From: Mycobacterium sp. SMC-4
GTDB taxonomy: Bacteria > Actinomycetota > Actinomycetes > Mycobacteriales > Mycobacteriaceae
DNA length: 64,000 nt
Reading direction: 5' to 3'
NCBI RefSeq assembly: GCF_025263265.1
Contig: NZ_CP079869.1
Coordinates: 3,224,001-3,288,000, forward strand
Made by a program: the position numbers and the translations under genes. Positions 39,418-51,448 of this stretch are shown here, one piece after another. The first letter of the stretch is position 1. Each line of letters opens with the position of its first letter. The notes under the pieces are model-generated. The model worked only from the letters and a program-made list of their open reading frames with translations, ran no database searches and was not told where the DNA came from.

Positions 39418-39822
39418 CTACTGCTCGAAACGCCGACGGAAGCGATCCTCCATGCGACTGGTGAACGAACCGCCGTTACCCTTGGCGCGCTTCTGACGCG
39501 CTGCGGAAAGATCGTCGGGCACATTGTCGCGGCCCGCGGCCACCCGCGGCCCGGTGATGGCGAACACCACACCGCCGAACATGACGATGAAGCCCACCAC
39601 AGACAGGATCGGGAAGCCCCCGATCCAGGTCGCGTTGATCACCACACCCGACACCAGCATGGCCAAGCCGAGGATGAACAGCGCAGCACCTTGGAAGCGG
39701 CGCCGAGCCGACGGAGCACGCAGGTTGCCCCCACGGACGCTGGACGCGAACTTGGGATCCTCGGCATACAGCGCGCTCTCGATCTGGTCGAGCATGCGCT
39801 GCTCATGATCGGAGAGTGGCAT
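39418..39822 (-). CDS. DUF3040 membrane protein (Rv2169c-like)
   Basis: A 134-residue protein opening with the DUF3040 signature MPLSDHEQRMLDQIESALYAEDPKFA. Two membrane helices (about 46-63 and 69-90) and a basic tail follow. DUF3040 proteins are actinobacterial and of unknown function; their place next to mraZ is conserved. GAGAGGGAGGG ends 4 bases before ATG 39822. An intrinsic terminator follows closely. Confidence 0.92.
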   Translation of the reverse strand: MPLSDHEQRMLDQIESALYAEDPKFASSVRGGNLRAPSARRRFQGAALFILGLAMLVSGVVINATWIGGFPILSVVGFIVMFGGVVFAITGPRVAAGRDNVPDDLSAARQKRAKGNGGSFTSRMEDRFRRRFEQ

Positions 39823-39989
39823 TCGTCCCTCCCTCTCGCCGCGGCGGTGTGGCAGTCGTTCGATTCATGGATGCCCAACTTCGGGCGCTTAACACTCATG
39901 ATACGAGCTCGATCTGCGCCGTACCACCTAGTTCACCGCCCGATTCTATGACGGACACTGTCACCAGGAACCGCCACCTCGTCGAAGTC

Positions 39990-39995
39990 GATAAT
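39990..39995 (+). promoter_or_regulatory. Candidate -10 element (GATAAT) for the GNAT gene
   Basis: GATAAT lies 40 bp before the preferred TTG start (40035). No TTGACA-like -35 is seen, which is common in mycobacteria. If used, transcripts would begin downstream of the alternative ATG at 39948, supporting the TTG start. Confidence 0.4.
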
Positions 39996-40034
39996 GGACA
40001 CGACTCACCGATCACCACGCGGAAGGGCACACAG

Positions 40035-40712
40035 TTGGCGACGCACCTGATCGAGTTGTCGCCCAGCGATATGAAGCGCCGGCTCGGCGACGCGCTGGCA
40101 ATCTACGTCGACGCCATGCGCTACCCCCGTGGGACCGAGGACCAACGTGCCTCGATGTGGCTCGAACATGCCCGTCGACAGGGGTGGAAGGCGGTAGCTG
40201 CGGTCGATCTGGCACCGCCGGCCGAGCCGGCAGGTCTGGCACCGCCGGCCGAGCCGGCAGATCTGGCACCGCCGGCCGAGCCGGCAGACCTGGCACCGCC
40301 GGCCGATGCACCGATGCTGGGCATCGCTTACGGCTATTGCGGCGCGCCCGACCAATGGTGGCAACAGCAGGTCAGTGCCGGTCTACGCCGCAGCGGGGCC
40401 GACGCCGCGCGGATCTCGGAGTTGATGAGCAGCTACTTCGAGCTGACCGAACTGCACATCCATCCACGTGCGCAGGGCCGCGGCCTCGGCGAAGGCCTGA
40501 TCCGCCGGCTGCTCGACAACCGCAGTGAGCGCAATGTGCTGCTCTCCACACCCGAGGTCAACGGCGAGGCCAACCGCGCGTGGCGGCTGTATCGCCGACT
40601 GGGTTTCACCGACGTGATCCGTGACTACCACTTTGCCGGGGATCCCCGCGCGTTCGCCATCCTCGGACGGGCACTGCCTTTGGTGAAACCCCCGCCCGGA
40701 CGGCCGACTTGA
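40035..40712 (+). CDS. GNAT family N-acetyltransferase (Rv2170-like)
   Basis: A 225-residue GCN5-type acetyltransferase. It has RYPRGTEDQRASMWLEHARR near the N-terminus, the acetyl-CoA loop HPRAQGRGLGEGLIRRLL, and the C-terminal NRAWRLYRRLGFTD. The M. tuberculosis homologue has been linked to lysine acetylation of isocitrate lyase; the substrate here is not known. TTG 40035 has GGAAGGG 7 bp upstream and a -10-like element above it; ATG 39948 is the alternative. Residues about 57-92 are an inserted Pro/Ala/Glu repeat (APPAEPADL units) absent from the recalled homologue. Confidence 0.85.
   Translation: MATHLIELSPSDMKRRLGDALAIYVDAMRYPRGTEDQRASMWLEHARRQGWKAVAAVDLAPPAEPAGLAPPAEPADLAPPAEPADLAPPADAPMLGIAYGYCGAPDQWWQQQVSAGLRRSGADAARISELMSSYFELTELHIHPRAQGRGLGEGLIRRLLDNRSERNVLLSTPEVNGEANRAWRLYRRLGFTDVIRDYHFAGDPRAFAILGRALPLVKPPPGRPT
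40206..40312 (+). repeat. 27-bp tandem repeat inside the GNAT gene (about 3.8 copies)
   Basis: Units begin at 40206, 40233, 40260 and 40287 (core CTGGCACCGCCGGCCGAGCC) with one or two changes between copies; the last is incomplete. Each unit encodes nine residues of the APPAEPADL type. It is in frame and lies between the first helices and the acetyl-CoA core. Confidence 0.95.
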
Positions 40713-40748
40713 GGTCCCTCGACGCGCCTCATCTGGCACGATGACCGG

Positions 40749-41444
40749 GTGCTGATCCGTCACCGGACCTCCAAGCGTCTCCTGACGCTGCTGTTGTTGC
40801 TGTTGCTGGTGGCCCCGTCGATGACCGGGTGTGTTCGGGTGCGGGCGTCGATCACGGTGTCCCCCGACGACCGGGTGTCGGGCCAGATCGTCGCCGCAGC
40901 GATGCCGCGTGACGACAACGACAAGGGCCCCCAGCTGGTCAACAACCTGCCGTTCGCCCAGAAGGTCGCGGTGTCGGAGTACAGCCGCGATGACTACGTG
41001 GGCTCTCAGGCGGTGTTCTCCGACCTCACCTTCGGCGAAGTTCCGCAGTTGGCCGGGATGAACCGCGACGCCGTCGGGATGGACATCTCGCTGCGCCGCG
41101 CCGGCGACCTGGTGATTCTGGAAGGTCGCGCCGACCTGACCACGCTCAACGATTCCGAAGCCGACGTCTCGTTGTCGGTCGCGTTCCCCGGGGAAGTCAC
41201 GTCCACCAACGGCGACCAGATTTCGTCGCAGGTGGTCGAGTGGAAACTGCGTCCGGGTGTCGTGAGCACGATGAACGCCCAGGCGCGTTACACCGATCCC
41301 AGCGCGCGGTCCTTCGTCGGCGCCGCGATCTGGTTGGGGGTCGCCTCGTTTCTGGTCGCAGGAGTGATCGGGGCGCTGGCCTACACCAACCGGGACCGTT
41401 CCCCCCGCCCCGGGGATCGGCAGGACACCGCGCAACAACCCTGA
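40749..41444 (+). CDS. lppM: Lipoprotein LppM
   Basis: A 231-residue envelope lipoprotein. The signal peptide has a Leu-run (11-20) and lipobox SMTGC (Cys28). The body (about 30-190) is a beta-rich domain resembling lipid-binding folds, and a C-terminal membrane helix (about 195-213) is followed by a basic tail. In M. tuberculosis LppM is implicated in phagosome manipulation and binds PIM-like lipids. It starts at GTG 40749, 36 bp after the GNAT gene. The metF-like gene (Rv2172c) usually next in M. tuberculosis is missing here. Confidence 0.92.
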   Translation: MLIRHRTSKRLLTLLLLLLLVAPSMTGCVRVRASITVSPDDRVSGQIVAAAMPRDDNDKGPQLVNNLPFAQKVAVSEYSRDDYVGSQAVFSDLTFGEVPQLAGMNRDAVGMDISLRRAGDLVILEGRADLTTLNDSEADVSLSVAFPGEVTSTNGDQISSQVVEWKLRPGVVSTMNAQARYTDPSARSFVGAAIWLGVASFLVAGVIGALAYTNRDRSPRPGDRQDTAQQP

Positions 41445-41503
41445 GTTGCTGCGCTTGCCGGCACAGCATTTACTCTGAGTGCACTTGCCGGGGCGAGTGC
41501 TGA

Positions 41504-42610
<1,107 letters not shown>

Positions 42611-42612
42611 GC

Positions 42613-44145
42613 ATGACGACGCCAGCGCCCACAGAGGCTTCGAGAACGAATCTGTCGGAACGAATGTCCGAACAGCTCCGACAACTGACCGCCTTCACCC
42701 GCTCGCCGTCGGCCCGGCCCGCGCTGCTGGGCGCCCTCGGCGCCGCACTGATCACCGCGGGTGGCGTCGGCGCAGGCAGCACCCGATTGCACGACCCGCT
42801 GCTGGAGTCCATGCACATGTCCTGGCTGCGGTTCGGGCACGGACTGGTGCTGTCGTCGATGCTGCTGTGGGGCGGCGTGGCGCTGATGCTGGGCGCGTGG
42901 TTGTGGCTGGGCCGGCGGGTGATCGACCGCACCGCCACCGAGTACACGATGATCGCCACCACCGGGTTCTGGCTGCTGCCGTTGCTGCTCAGCGTCCCGG
43001 TATTCAGTCGCGACACGTATTCCTACCTGGCGCAGGGTGCACTGCTCCGCGACGGCTTCGACCCGTATGTGGTCGGTCCGGTGGAGAACCCGAACACGTT
43101 GCTGGACGACGTCAGCCCGATCTGGACGACCACCACCGCCCCGTACGGTCCAGCGTTCATCCTGGTCGCCAAATTCGTCACGATGATCGTCGGGGACAAC
43201 GTCGTTGCCGGCACCATGTTGTTGCGACTGTGCATGTTGCCGGGGCTGGTGCTGCTGATCTGGGCAGCGCCACGGATCGCACGACACATCGGCGCCAATG
43301 GCGCGACCGCGTTGTGGATCTGTGTGCTCAATCCGTTGGTGATCATCCACCTGATGGGTGGGGTGCACAACGAGATGCTGATGGTCGGTCTGATGATGGC
43401 CGGCATCGCGCTGACATTCCGCGGCCGATACGCCGGGGGCGCCGCGTTGATCGCCGTCGCGGTAGCCGTAAAAGCCACCGCAGGCCTGGCAATCCCGTTC
43501 ATGGTCTGGGTCTGGGCCCGCGGGCTGCGGGAGCGTCGCGGATTTTCACCCCTACGGGCCTTCGTGTCCGCGACGGCGGCATCGCTGCTGATCTTTGTCG
43601 CGGTGTTCGCGGTGTTGTCATTGGCCGCCGGGGTCGGACTGGGTTGGCTGACCGCCCTGGCGGGTTCGGTGAAGATCATCAACTGGCTGACCGTGCCGAC
43701 TGCTGCGGCCAATCTGATCAACGCTGTGGGTGGACTGGTGATCCCGGTCAACTTCTACGCCGTGCTGGAGATCAGCCGCATCATCGGCATCGCGATCATC
43801 GCGGTGTCGGCGCCCCTGCTGTGGTGGCGGTATCGACATACCGACCGGGAAGCGTTGCAGGGCACCGCGCTGCTGATGGTGGTCGTCGTGCTTTTCGTGC
43901 CGGCTGCGCTGCCGTGGTACTACACCTGGCCACTGGCCGTGGCGGCGGCACTGACGCAGTCACCGCGCGCGATTGCGCTGATCGCCGGGTTCTCGACATG
44001 GATCACCGTGATCTGGCGGCCCGACGGTGCCCATGGCATGTACTCCTGGACCCATGTGCTGTTGGCCCTGGCCTTCGCGGTGGCGGCGTGGTACTGGCTG
44101 GCCCGAGCATCGGTCAGTACGGCGCGACCGCCGAGCGGTCAGTAG
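42613..44145 (+). CDS. mptA: Polyprenol-phosphate-mannose alpha-1,6-mannosyltransferase MptA
   Basis: A 510-residue GT-C membrane glycosyltransferase with about 12-13 helices. The first periplasmic loop carries SRDTYSYLAQG, where the acidic residue is typical of GT-C catalytic sites, and PYVVGPVENPN. MptA extends the alpha-1,6 mannan core of lipomannan and LAM in mycobacteria. It starts at ATG 42613 directly after idsA2. Its TAG stop lies in a 25-bp tandem repeat that it shares with the end of the convergent Rv2175c-like gene. Confidence 0.93.
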   Translation: MTTPAPTEASRTNLSERMSEQLRQLTAFTRSPSARPALLGALGAALITAGGVGAGSTRLHDPLLESMHMSWLRFGHGLVLSSMLLWGGVALMLGAWLWLGRRVIDRTATEYTMIATTGFWLLPLLLSVPVFSRDTYSYLAQGALLRDGFDPYVVGPVENPNTLLDDVSPIWTTTTAPYGPAFILVAKFVTMIVGDNVVAGTMLLRLCMLPGLVLLIWAAPRIARHIGANGATALWICVLNPLVIIHLMGGVHNEMLMVGLMMAGIALTFRGRYAGGAALIAVAVAVKATAGLAIPFMVWVWARGLRERRGFSPLRAFVSATAASLLIFVAVFAVLSLAAGVGLGWLTALAGSVKIINWLTVPTAAANLINAVGGLVIPVNFYAVLEISRIIGIAIIAVSAPLLWWRYRHTDREALQGTALLMVVVVLFVPAALPWYYTWPLAVAAALTQSPRAIALIAGFSTWITVIWRPDGAHGMYSWTHVLLALAFAVAAWYWLARASVSTARPPSGQ

Positions 44146-44200
44146 GCCACGACCGTCGAGCGGTCAGTAGGCCACGACCGTCGAGCGGTCAGTAGGCCAT
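44111..44200. repeat. 25-bp tandem repeat between the ends of mptA and the Rv2175c-like gene
   Basis: Copies begin at 44111 (diverged), 44136, 44161 (identical to the second) and 44186 (partial); core CGGTCAGTAGGCCACGACCG. Each copy from the second on carries TAG on the plus strand and TGA on the minus strand. mptA stops in copy two and the convergent gene in copy four. Confidence 0.95.
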
Positions 44201-44593
44201 AGCCTGCGCGCGACGAATGACCTCACGGGCCTGGTGAGAATGCAACGCATCGGCCGGACGGGCGTTGGCCACCTCTTCGGTGGAGCCGTCGCGCCGAATC
44301 GTCAACGACGGATCCGGGGTGAACAACCAGCGCATGATCTCGGTCTCCCGGTAGCCGCCGTCGTGCAACACCACGAGCAACCCGGTCAGGCTCTTGACCA
44401 CCTGCCCGCTGTCATCGAAGAAGATCTTCGGGACCACAACGTCTTTACCGCGCCGCACCGCCACCAGATGGCCTTCACGCAGATGCTGATGCACCTTCGA
44501 CAGCGGGATGCCCATCATGCGGGCCACCTCGCTGAGTTGGTAGACGGCCTCGTCAGGGTCCAGCACGTCCTCGGCAGTCGGAATGCTGCTCAT
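44189..44593 (-). CDS. Winged-helix DNA-binding protein, PknL partner (Rv2175c-like)
   Basis: A 134-residue regulator. The N-terminal winged helix (about 12-65) has YQLSEVARMMGIPLSKVHQH and HLVAVRRGKDVVVPKIFF. The C-terminal part includes GGYRETEIMRWLF and ends RRAQAMAY. In M. tuberculosis the homologue binds DNA and is phosphorylated by PknL, which abolishes binding. ATG 44593 starts the conserved protein, and the kinase gene is divergent 94 bp away. Targets are unknown. Confidence 0.93.
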   Translation of the reverse strand: MSSIPTAEDVLDPDEAVYQLSEVARMMGIPLSKVHQHLREGHLVAVRRGKDVVVPKIFFDDSGQVVKSLTGLLVVLHDGGYRETEIMRWLFTPDPSLTIRRDGSTEEVANARPADALHSHQAREVIRRAQAMAY

Positions 44594-44687
44594 CGCACAG
44601 AGTCTAGAACTACGCGCATCTACGCGCTGCCCCCTTGCCCGGCCCGTGCGCCGAACTCCCCCGGCGCCGACTCGTACCATATGTGCG
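44594..44687. promoter_or_regulatory. Divergent promoter region between the Rv2175c-like gene and pknL
   Basis: These 94 bp must hold both promoters. A CATATG (44678-44683) lies just before the pknL start and could be part of a -10 element. No repeat that could be an operator is evident. Confidence 0.4.
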
Positions 44688-45899
44688 GTGGAGACCTACC
44701 AGCCTGCAGACGCCCTCACCGGCTCTGTACTGGACGGCCGCTACCGGGTCGACGGGCTGATCGCCACCGGTGGTATGTCCGGGGTGTACCGCGGGCTGGA
44801 CCTGCGTCTCGACCGCCCCGTCGCGGTGAAGATCATGGACTCCCGCTACGCCGGCGACGACCACTTCCTGACCCGGTTCCAGCGGGAGGCTCGGGCTGTC
44901 GCACGCCTCAAGCACCCGGGTTTGGTCGCGGTCTACGACCAGGGTGTCGACGGGCGTCACCCGTTTCTGGTGATGGAACTGGTAGAGGGCGGAACGCTTC
45001 GGGAACTGTTGCGTGAGCGTGGGCCGATGCCGCCGCACGCGGTCGCCGCGACGCTTCGGCCGGTGCTCGGCGGTCTGGCCGTGGCTCACCGCGCCGGTTT
45101 GGTACACCGCGACATCAAACCGGAGAACGTACTGATCAGCGACGACGGCGATGTCAAGATCGCCGACTTCGGGCTGGTCCGCGCAGTCGCCGAGGCGAAG
45201 ATCACCTCGACCAGCGTCATCCTCGGCACCGCGGCGTATCTGGCGCCCGAACAGGTCGCCACCGGCGAGACCGACGCGCGCGGCGACGTCTACGCAGTCG
45301 GCGTTCTGGTCTTCGAGTTGCTGACCGGCCGCACCCCGTTCGCCGGGGACACCCCGCTGGCGGTGGCCTACCAGCGTCTTGAGCACGACGTGGTTGCTCC
45401 GAGCACGGTGATCAGCGGTGTGCCAAGGCAGTTCGACGACATCGTGGCGTGCGCGACATCCCGCGACCCGGAACACCGCTTCGGCGATGCGGCCGAAATG
45501 GCCGAACAACTCGACGTGATCGCGCGCGAACTCGCACTACCAGAGTTTCGGGTGCCGGCGCCGCGGAACTCCGCACTGCACCGCTCCGATACCGTGCCCG
45601 GCGACCGCGCCACCGCGATTAACGCGCCCGACGACGATGCCGACATCAGCGCCGCGCGGCCCGGCGACGGTCAGACTCGTGCGTTCAGCCGAGCCGAGCT
45701 GCCGCCGCAGGATCTCGATGATGACCCCGAATATCAGCCTTTGACAGGGCAATTCGCCGGCATCGAGCTCTCGGAGTTCTATTGGGCCCGGCAGCGCGCC
45801 AAGCGCATGCTGTTGTTCTGGGTGATCGCGGTGATCACCCTGGCGGGGCTGGCCGCCGCGGGAGCCTGGACGCTGGGCACCAACCTGCCCAACTTGCTC

Positions 45900-45902
<3 letters not shown>
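44688..45902 (+). CDS. pknL: Serine/threonine protein kinase PknL
   Basis: A 404-residue membrane kinase. The kinase domain (about 19-280) has the glycine loop IATGGMSGVYRG, catalytic Lys48 (VAVKIMD), HRDIKPEN (Asp142) and DFG (160-162), and an activation loop rich in Thr/Ser (KITSTSVILGTAAY). A juxtamembrane linker (about 300-370) leads to one C-terminal membrane helix (about 375-397); almost no extracytoplasmic sensor follows, as for PknL. GTG 44688 was chosen by alignment with the recalled homologue. It probably phosphorylates the divergent winged-helix protein. Confidence 0.95.
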
Positions 45903-47356
<1,454 letters not shown>

Positions 47357-47373
47357 TCAATGGTAACCGCGGG

Positions 47374-47874
47374 TCAAAACCGCAGTTGGGGGTCGCGCCG
47401 GCCGGTGATCAGCTGATACCGCAGCAGGTTGTGTTTGGCGTCGACGAGCGCATCATGGGCGTCGCGCGGGCGCGGCGGCATCCGCGGTGAGCCGCGGTCC
47501 TCCCAGAACTGGCGCAACTCACGGGTGAACCGCGGGATCGCCGGCGGCAGATCGGTCATCGGGCCCCATAACTGGCACAACACCACGTGGTCGTAGGCGC
47601 CCACCCACGCCCACAGCTCTATCGGTTCGTCGCCGTCGACACCAAAGAAATCCTCGAGTTCAGAGCGGATCTGACGCCGCGAGCGCCACAGCGACGACGC
47701 CGGCGACGGTAGCTTGGGCAGGACGTGCTTACGCACCCACCGGCCTGCCCGCTCCGGGTCGAATTCGGTTGAGATCGCGTAGTATTCGCGGCCATCCTCG
47801 GCTGCGACACCGATCGAGATCAACTCGATGGTGCGGCCGTTGTCGATGAACTCCGTGTCGTAGAAGTAGCGCAA
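47374..47874 (-). CDS. DEDDh-type 3'-5' exoribonuclease (Rv2179c-like)
   Basis: A 166-residue RNase T-superfamily protein. The active-site acids are seen in YDTEF (Asp6, Glu8), GAYDHV and DAHDALVDA. The M. tuberculosis homologue is an Mg-dependent exoribonuclease acting on overhangs of duplex RNA. No ATG or GTG precedes the conserved RYFYDTEF segment; TTG 47874 lies 2 bp after the stop of the upstream membrane-protein gene and is the likely start, with translational coupling. Confidence 0.92.
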   Translation of the reverse strand: MRYFYDTEFIDNGRTIELISIGVAAEDGREYYAISTEFDPERAGRWVRKHVLPKLPSPASSLWRSRRQIRSELEDFFGVDGDEPIELWAWVGAYDHVVLCQLWGPMTDLPPAIPRFTRELRQFWEDRGSPRMPPRPRDAHDALVDAKHNLLRYQLITGRRDPQLRF

Positions 47875-47876
47875 AG

Positions 47877-48773
47877 CTATCCGGCTTCCTGTGAGACGGC
47901 CTCGCGCCCGCCGGGAGCGGGTGCGGCACGGATCTCCCGGTCGAGTTGCTGATCGACCAGCGCGTCGTCGGGAAACTTGGGCATCCCGGCGATGGCGTCC
48001 TGCAGCCATAGTTTGGCCTGAACCACCGGACGGCGCAGCCAGCGCTCCCGTTCCAGCGCACGGTGCATCTTGCGGGGCCGGGTGGTGTAGCGCCACCGCG
48101 CCCACGGGGCATGCGGCCGCGACAACCGTAGCGCACCGATGAACAGCAGCGGGGTGATGAACATGCCCACCAGGCCGGTCCACACCTTGCCCTTGAGCAA
48201 CACGATCACCGCCAACACCAGCGTGGCCGCGGCGCCCACCACCACCGCGGTGCGCGCCTCCCAAGACTGGTCGCGCTGCCAGATGCCGACGTCGAAGAAC
48301 GACAGCGGGTTGAATCCCAGCACCAGCAGCCCGGCCACGGCCACCGCAACGAACACCGCATCGACGGAGGTGCGGCCGTCCTCGGCCCAGTAGACGTCCG
48401 ACAGATGCAGGATCAATGCGAACTCGTCGAGCACCAGCGCCGCTCCGATACCGAAAAAGATTGAAGCGGCCGTGAACTCGGGTACACCTCCGTCGACCGC
48501 CAGCGTCACCATCGCCACACCGGAGACCATGACCAGAATCACACCGATCACCACGTGGTGGATGTGCAGGCCCGAACCGCCGGAGATGTTGCGCGGTTGC
48601 CACCACTTGCGCGGCGCGTCGCTGTCGGCGTGCCTGCGGATGTACCGCACGATCGTGCGGGTGACGAAGAACGTCACGATGAACGCGAACAGGCAGCACA
48701 CCAGCGGCAACCGCGAATACGGAATACCCATCGGGAGGCCCGACGCAGCGCTCAGCGTGAGGTGCACCCGCAA
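47877..48773 (-). CDS. Polytopic membrane protein (Rv2180c-like)
   Basis: A 298-residue integral membrane protein with about seven helices. It has [13 protein letters not shown] (His-rich, as in a possible metal or active site), [27 protein letters not shown] and a WxxR-rich C-terminal cytoplasmic region. Gene order agrees with Rv2180c. Function is unknown. It is cotranscribed with the exoribonuclease gene (2-bp gap). Confidence 0.88.
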   Translation of the reverse strand: MRVHLTLSAASGLPMGIPYSRLPLVCCLFAFIVTFFVTRTIVRYIRRHADSDAPRKWWQPRNISGGSGLHIHHVVIGVILVMVSGVAMVTLAVDGGVPEFTAASIFFGIGAALVLDEFALILHLSDVYWAEDGRTSVDAVFVAVAVAGLLVLGFNPLSFFDVGIWQRDQSWEARTAVVVGAAATLVLAVIVLLKGKVWTGLVGMFITPLLFIGALRLSRPHAPWARWRYTTRPRKMHRALERERWLRRPVVQAKLWLQDAIAGMPKFPDDALVDQQLDREIRAAPAPGGREAVSQEAG

Positions 48774-48850
48774 AACCTACGCCGACCGACGCGTGTCGGG
48801 CCGGGATACCCGCCGGCGCGCCGGTACGCCCCGATAGTCTGGAGCCTGAC

Positions 48851-50128
48851 ATGAGTACGTTGCGGTCGCCCGGCGGGGCGGGGTGGGGGCCGAAGCTCGC
48901 CTGGCGGTTGTTCCAGCTGATGACCACGGCAGCGCTGATGTGGGCGGGTTGGCGACTGCTGGGACGCATCCCCTACCGGATCGACATCGACGTCTACCGC
49001 ATGGGCGGCCAGGCGTGGCTCGACGGCCGGCCGCTGTACGCCGACGGGGCGATCTTCCACACCCGGGGCGGCATCGATCTGCCGTTCACGTATCCGCCGC
49101 TGGCTGCGGTGTTCTTCGCACCGTTCGCCATGCTGTCGCTGGAAGCTGCCAGCGTCGCGATCACGGTGACGACACTGGTCTTGTTGCTGGTCTCGACGGC
49201 GATCGTGCTGACCCGGCTCGACGTCTGGCCGACCACCACGGCCACCGGTGAGCCCGCGTGGGCGCGACGAATCTGGCTCTCCGCGGCTCTCGTGGCGCCG
49301 GCGGTGCTGTTCCTCGAACCCATCCGGGCCAACTTCGACTTCGGCCAGATCAACGTGGTGCTGATGACGTTGGTGATCGCCGACTGCATCCCGCGCCGCA
49401 CCCCGTGGCCGCGCGGCATGCTGCTGGGTATCGCGATCGCGCTGAAGCTCACCCCGGCGGTGTTCCTGCTGTTCTTCCTGCTGCGCCGGGATACCCGGGC
49501 ACTGCTGGTCACCGCGATCTCGGCGGTGGTCGCGACGCTGACCGGGTTCGCGTTCGCGTGGAGTGATTCCTGGGAGTACTGGACCGAGACGGTCCGCAAC
49601 ACCGACCGCATCGGTACGGCCACGCTCAACACCAACCAGAACATCGCCGGCGTGCTCGCCCGCCTGGGCCTGGACGAAGGCCCGCGTTTCGCGCTGTGGA
49701 CATTGGCCTGCTTCGCCGTGCTGGCGCTGACCGTGTGGGCGGCCCGGCGAGCTCTGTGTGCCGGACAGCCGACGCTGGCGCTGATCTGCGTGGCGATGTT
49801 CGGTCTGGTCGTCTCACCGGTGTCGTGGTCGCATCACTGGGTCTGGTCACTGCCCGCGGTGATCGTCACCGCGGTGCTCGCCGTGCGACTGCGCCACGCC
49901 GCACTCGGGGTGGTCTCGGCCGTCGGGTTGGCGTTGATGATCTGGTCGCCGATCACGCTGCTACCCGCCCACCAGGAGACCACGGCGACGCTGTGGCGTC
50001 AGTTGGCCGGCGCGTCCTATCTGTGGTGGGCGCTGGCGGTGGTCGCCGTCACCGCCAGCGTGCGGGTCGGCGCCGCGCGCGACACCGACGAAACTCACCG
50101 TGACGCGCGCGTGTCAGCGGCGAGCTGA
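48851..50128 (+). CDS. Alpha-1,2-mannosyltransferase, GT-C family (Rv2181-like, MptC)
   Basis: A 425-residue GT87-type membrane glycosyltransferase with about ten helices. The first extracytoplasmic loop has [18 protein letters not shown], whose Asp residues mark the GT-C catalytic site, then [15 protein letters not shown] and [12 protein letters not shown]. In M. tuberculosis the homologue adds alpha-1,2 mannose branches to lipomannan/LAM using polyprenol-phosphate-mannose. ATG 48851 is preceded by a 77-bp divergent promoter region shared with the membrane-protein gene. Confidence 0.9.
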   Translation: MSTLRSPGGAGWGPKLAWRLFQLMTTAALMWAGWRLLGRIPYRIDIDVYRMGGQAWLDGRPLYADGAIFHTRGGIDLPFTYPPLAAVFFAPFAMLSLEAASVAITVTTLVLLLVSTAIVLTRLDVWPTTTATGEPAWARRIWLSAALVAPAVLFLEPIRANFDFGQINVVLMTLVIADCIPRRTPWPRGMLLGIAIALKLTPAVFLLFFLLRRDTRALLVTAISAVVATLTGFAFAWSDSWEYWTETVRNTDRIGTATLNTNQNIAGVLARLGLDEGPRFALWTLACFAVLALTVWAARRALCAGQPTLALICVAMFGLVVSPVSWSHHWVWSLPAVIVTAVLAVRLRHAALGVVSAVGLALMIWSPITLLPAHQETTATLWRQLAGASYLWWALAVVAVTASVRVGAARDTDETHRDARVSAAS

Positions 50129-50156
50129 CCGCGACCGTCGGTCGGAACCGGCATTG

Positions 50157-50879
50157 TCAACCAGCTGCTGATTCAGGAAGCCGAGTCGGCGGCTTGGTCG
50201 CCGCCGGAGCTTTTCCCTCTTTGACATCGGCGGCGTAGAGGTCGACGTACTCCTGACCGGACAAACCCATCAACTCGTACATCACCTCGTCGATCACGGC
50301 GCGCTCGATGAAGCGGTTGCCGGCCAGCCCCTCGAACCGGCTGAAGTCCATCGGCGCACCGATCCTGATCGTCACCCGGCCCACCCGCAGCCCCTTACCG
50401 GGAGGATTGACGACGTCGGTTCCGATCATCGCGACCGGAATCACCGGAACCTGGGTCTCCAGCGCCAGCCGGGCCAGTCCTGTCTTGCCCTTGTAGAGCT
50501 TGCCGTCGGGCGAACGGGTGCCCTCCGGATACATCCCGAGCAGCTTGCCCTGGTCGAGGATCCGCTGGGCGGTGATCAACGCGGCCTGCGCACTGTCGGC
50601 GTTGGTGCGATCGATCGGCACCTGACCGACCGCGGTGTAGAACCATGCCAGGAACCGCCCCTTGACCCCGGTTCCGGTGAAGTACTCCGATTTGGCCAGG
50701 AACGTGATCCGGCGCCGCACCATCAACGGCAGGTAGAAGCTGTCCATCACCGCCAGGTGATTACTCGCCAAGATAGCCGCGCCGCCGGGTGGAATATGCT
50801 CCAGCCCTTCGATTTTCGGTCGGGCTATCAGAGCCAGCAGAGGACCCAGAAGAACGTACTTGAACAGCCAGTACCACAT
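50157..50879 (-). CDS. 1-acyl-sn-glycerol-3-phosphate acyltransferase (Rv2182c-like, PlsC family)
   Basis: A 240-residue acyltransferase. The catalytic NHLAVMD motif (His41, Asp46) and EGTRS near residue 120 are present, and the N-terminal helix (about 1-20) probably associates with the membrane. It should transfer acyl chains to lysophosphatidate or a related acceptor in phospholipid synthesis. It ends in an Ala/Pro-rich tail. ATG 50879 begins at MWYWLFKYV. Located among mannolipid genes, it may contribute to PIM or phosphatidate supply. Confidence 0.92.
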   Translation of the reverse strand: MWYWLFKYVLLGPLLALIARPKIEGLEHIPPGGAAILASNHLAVMDSFYLPLMVRRRITFLAKSEYFTGTGVKGRFLAWFYTAVGQVPIDRTNADSAQAALITAQRILDQGKLLGMYPEGTRSPDGKLYKGKTGLARLALETQVPVIPVAMIGTDVVNPPGKGLRVGRVTIRIGAPMDFSRFEGLAGNRFIERAVIDEVMYELMGLSGQEYVDLYAADVKEGKAPAATKPPTRLPESAAG

Positions 50880-51004
50880 GGACCCTCCGGATCACCCGAC
50901 CTCACGACGCGGTCACATCAATGTCTGCCCGCGGTGCCGCCGTTGCGACCGCGGAGCTCGGGGCCAACTTTACTCACGGTGTGTGCCCGCGACCACATCT
51001 GTGT

Positions 51005-51448
51005 TCAGTCTTCGACGATCACCGGTATGGGTTGATATCGGCCCGGAGCCTCACCCGACCCGTCGGGCTGGGGAGGCGAGGGATCCGGCGGCTGCCCGCC
51101 GTCGGGCCCCTGAGGACCGCCGTCGGGCCCCTGCGGGCCGCCGGGGTCATCCATGTTCTCCACCAACGCCTTGACCAGGGCCAGCAATGCCACGCTGTGC
51201 TCGGCGACAACGGAGAGCAGCGGGTGCTGTTCGCCGGAGACCAAGGCGGCCAGCGCGCACACCGGACACCACACCTGCTGACAGCGGCCGGGGCTGTCCT
51301 CGCCGGCCTGCATCCGGGCCGCGGCGAGCCGGACCGCCGGGTCCAGCCGGTCGATGATCAACTGCGCCATCTGGCGAAGCTCCGGAGGAATATCGGGGTG
51401 CTGCTTTCGCCCGCCGCTATCGGAGTGAGCGCCATTCACGCCGGCCAC
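51005..51448 (-). CDS. Conserved hypothetical protein (Rv2183c-like) with C-terminal Gly/Pro repeats
   Basis: A 147-residue soluble protein. The N-terminal half is helical (PPELRQMAQLIIDRLDPAVRL) and has a Cys pair in WCPVCALAAL (possible metal or redox site, with another Cys shortly before). The C-terminal third is disordered, Gly/Pro/Gln-rich, with two GGPQGPD units from a 21-bp repeat (51096-51137). It overlaps the ArsA-like gene by 13 bp. Function unknown; pairing with the ATPase is conserved in mycobacteria. Confidence 0.85.
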   Translation of the reverse strand: MAGVNGAHSDSGGRKQHPDIPPELRQMAQLIIDRLDPAVRLAAARMQAGEDSPGRCQQVWCPVCALAALVSGEQHPLLSVVAEHSVALLALVKALVENMDDPGGPQGPDGGPQGPDGGQPPDPSPPQPDGSGEAPGRYQPIPVIVED

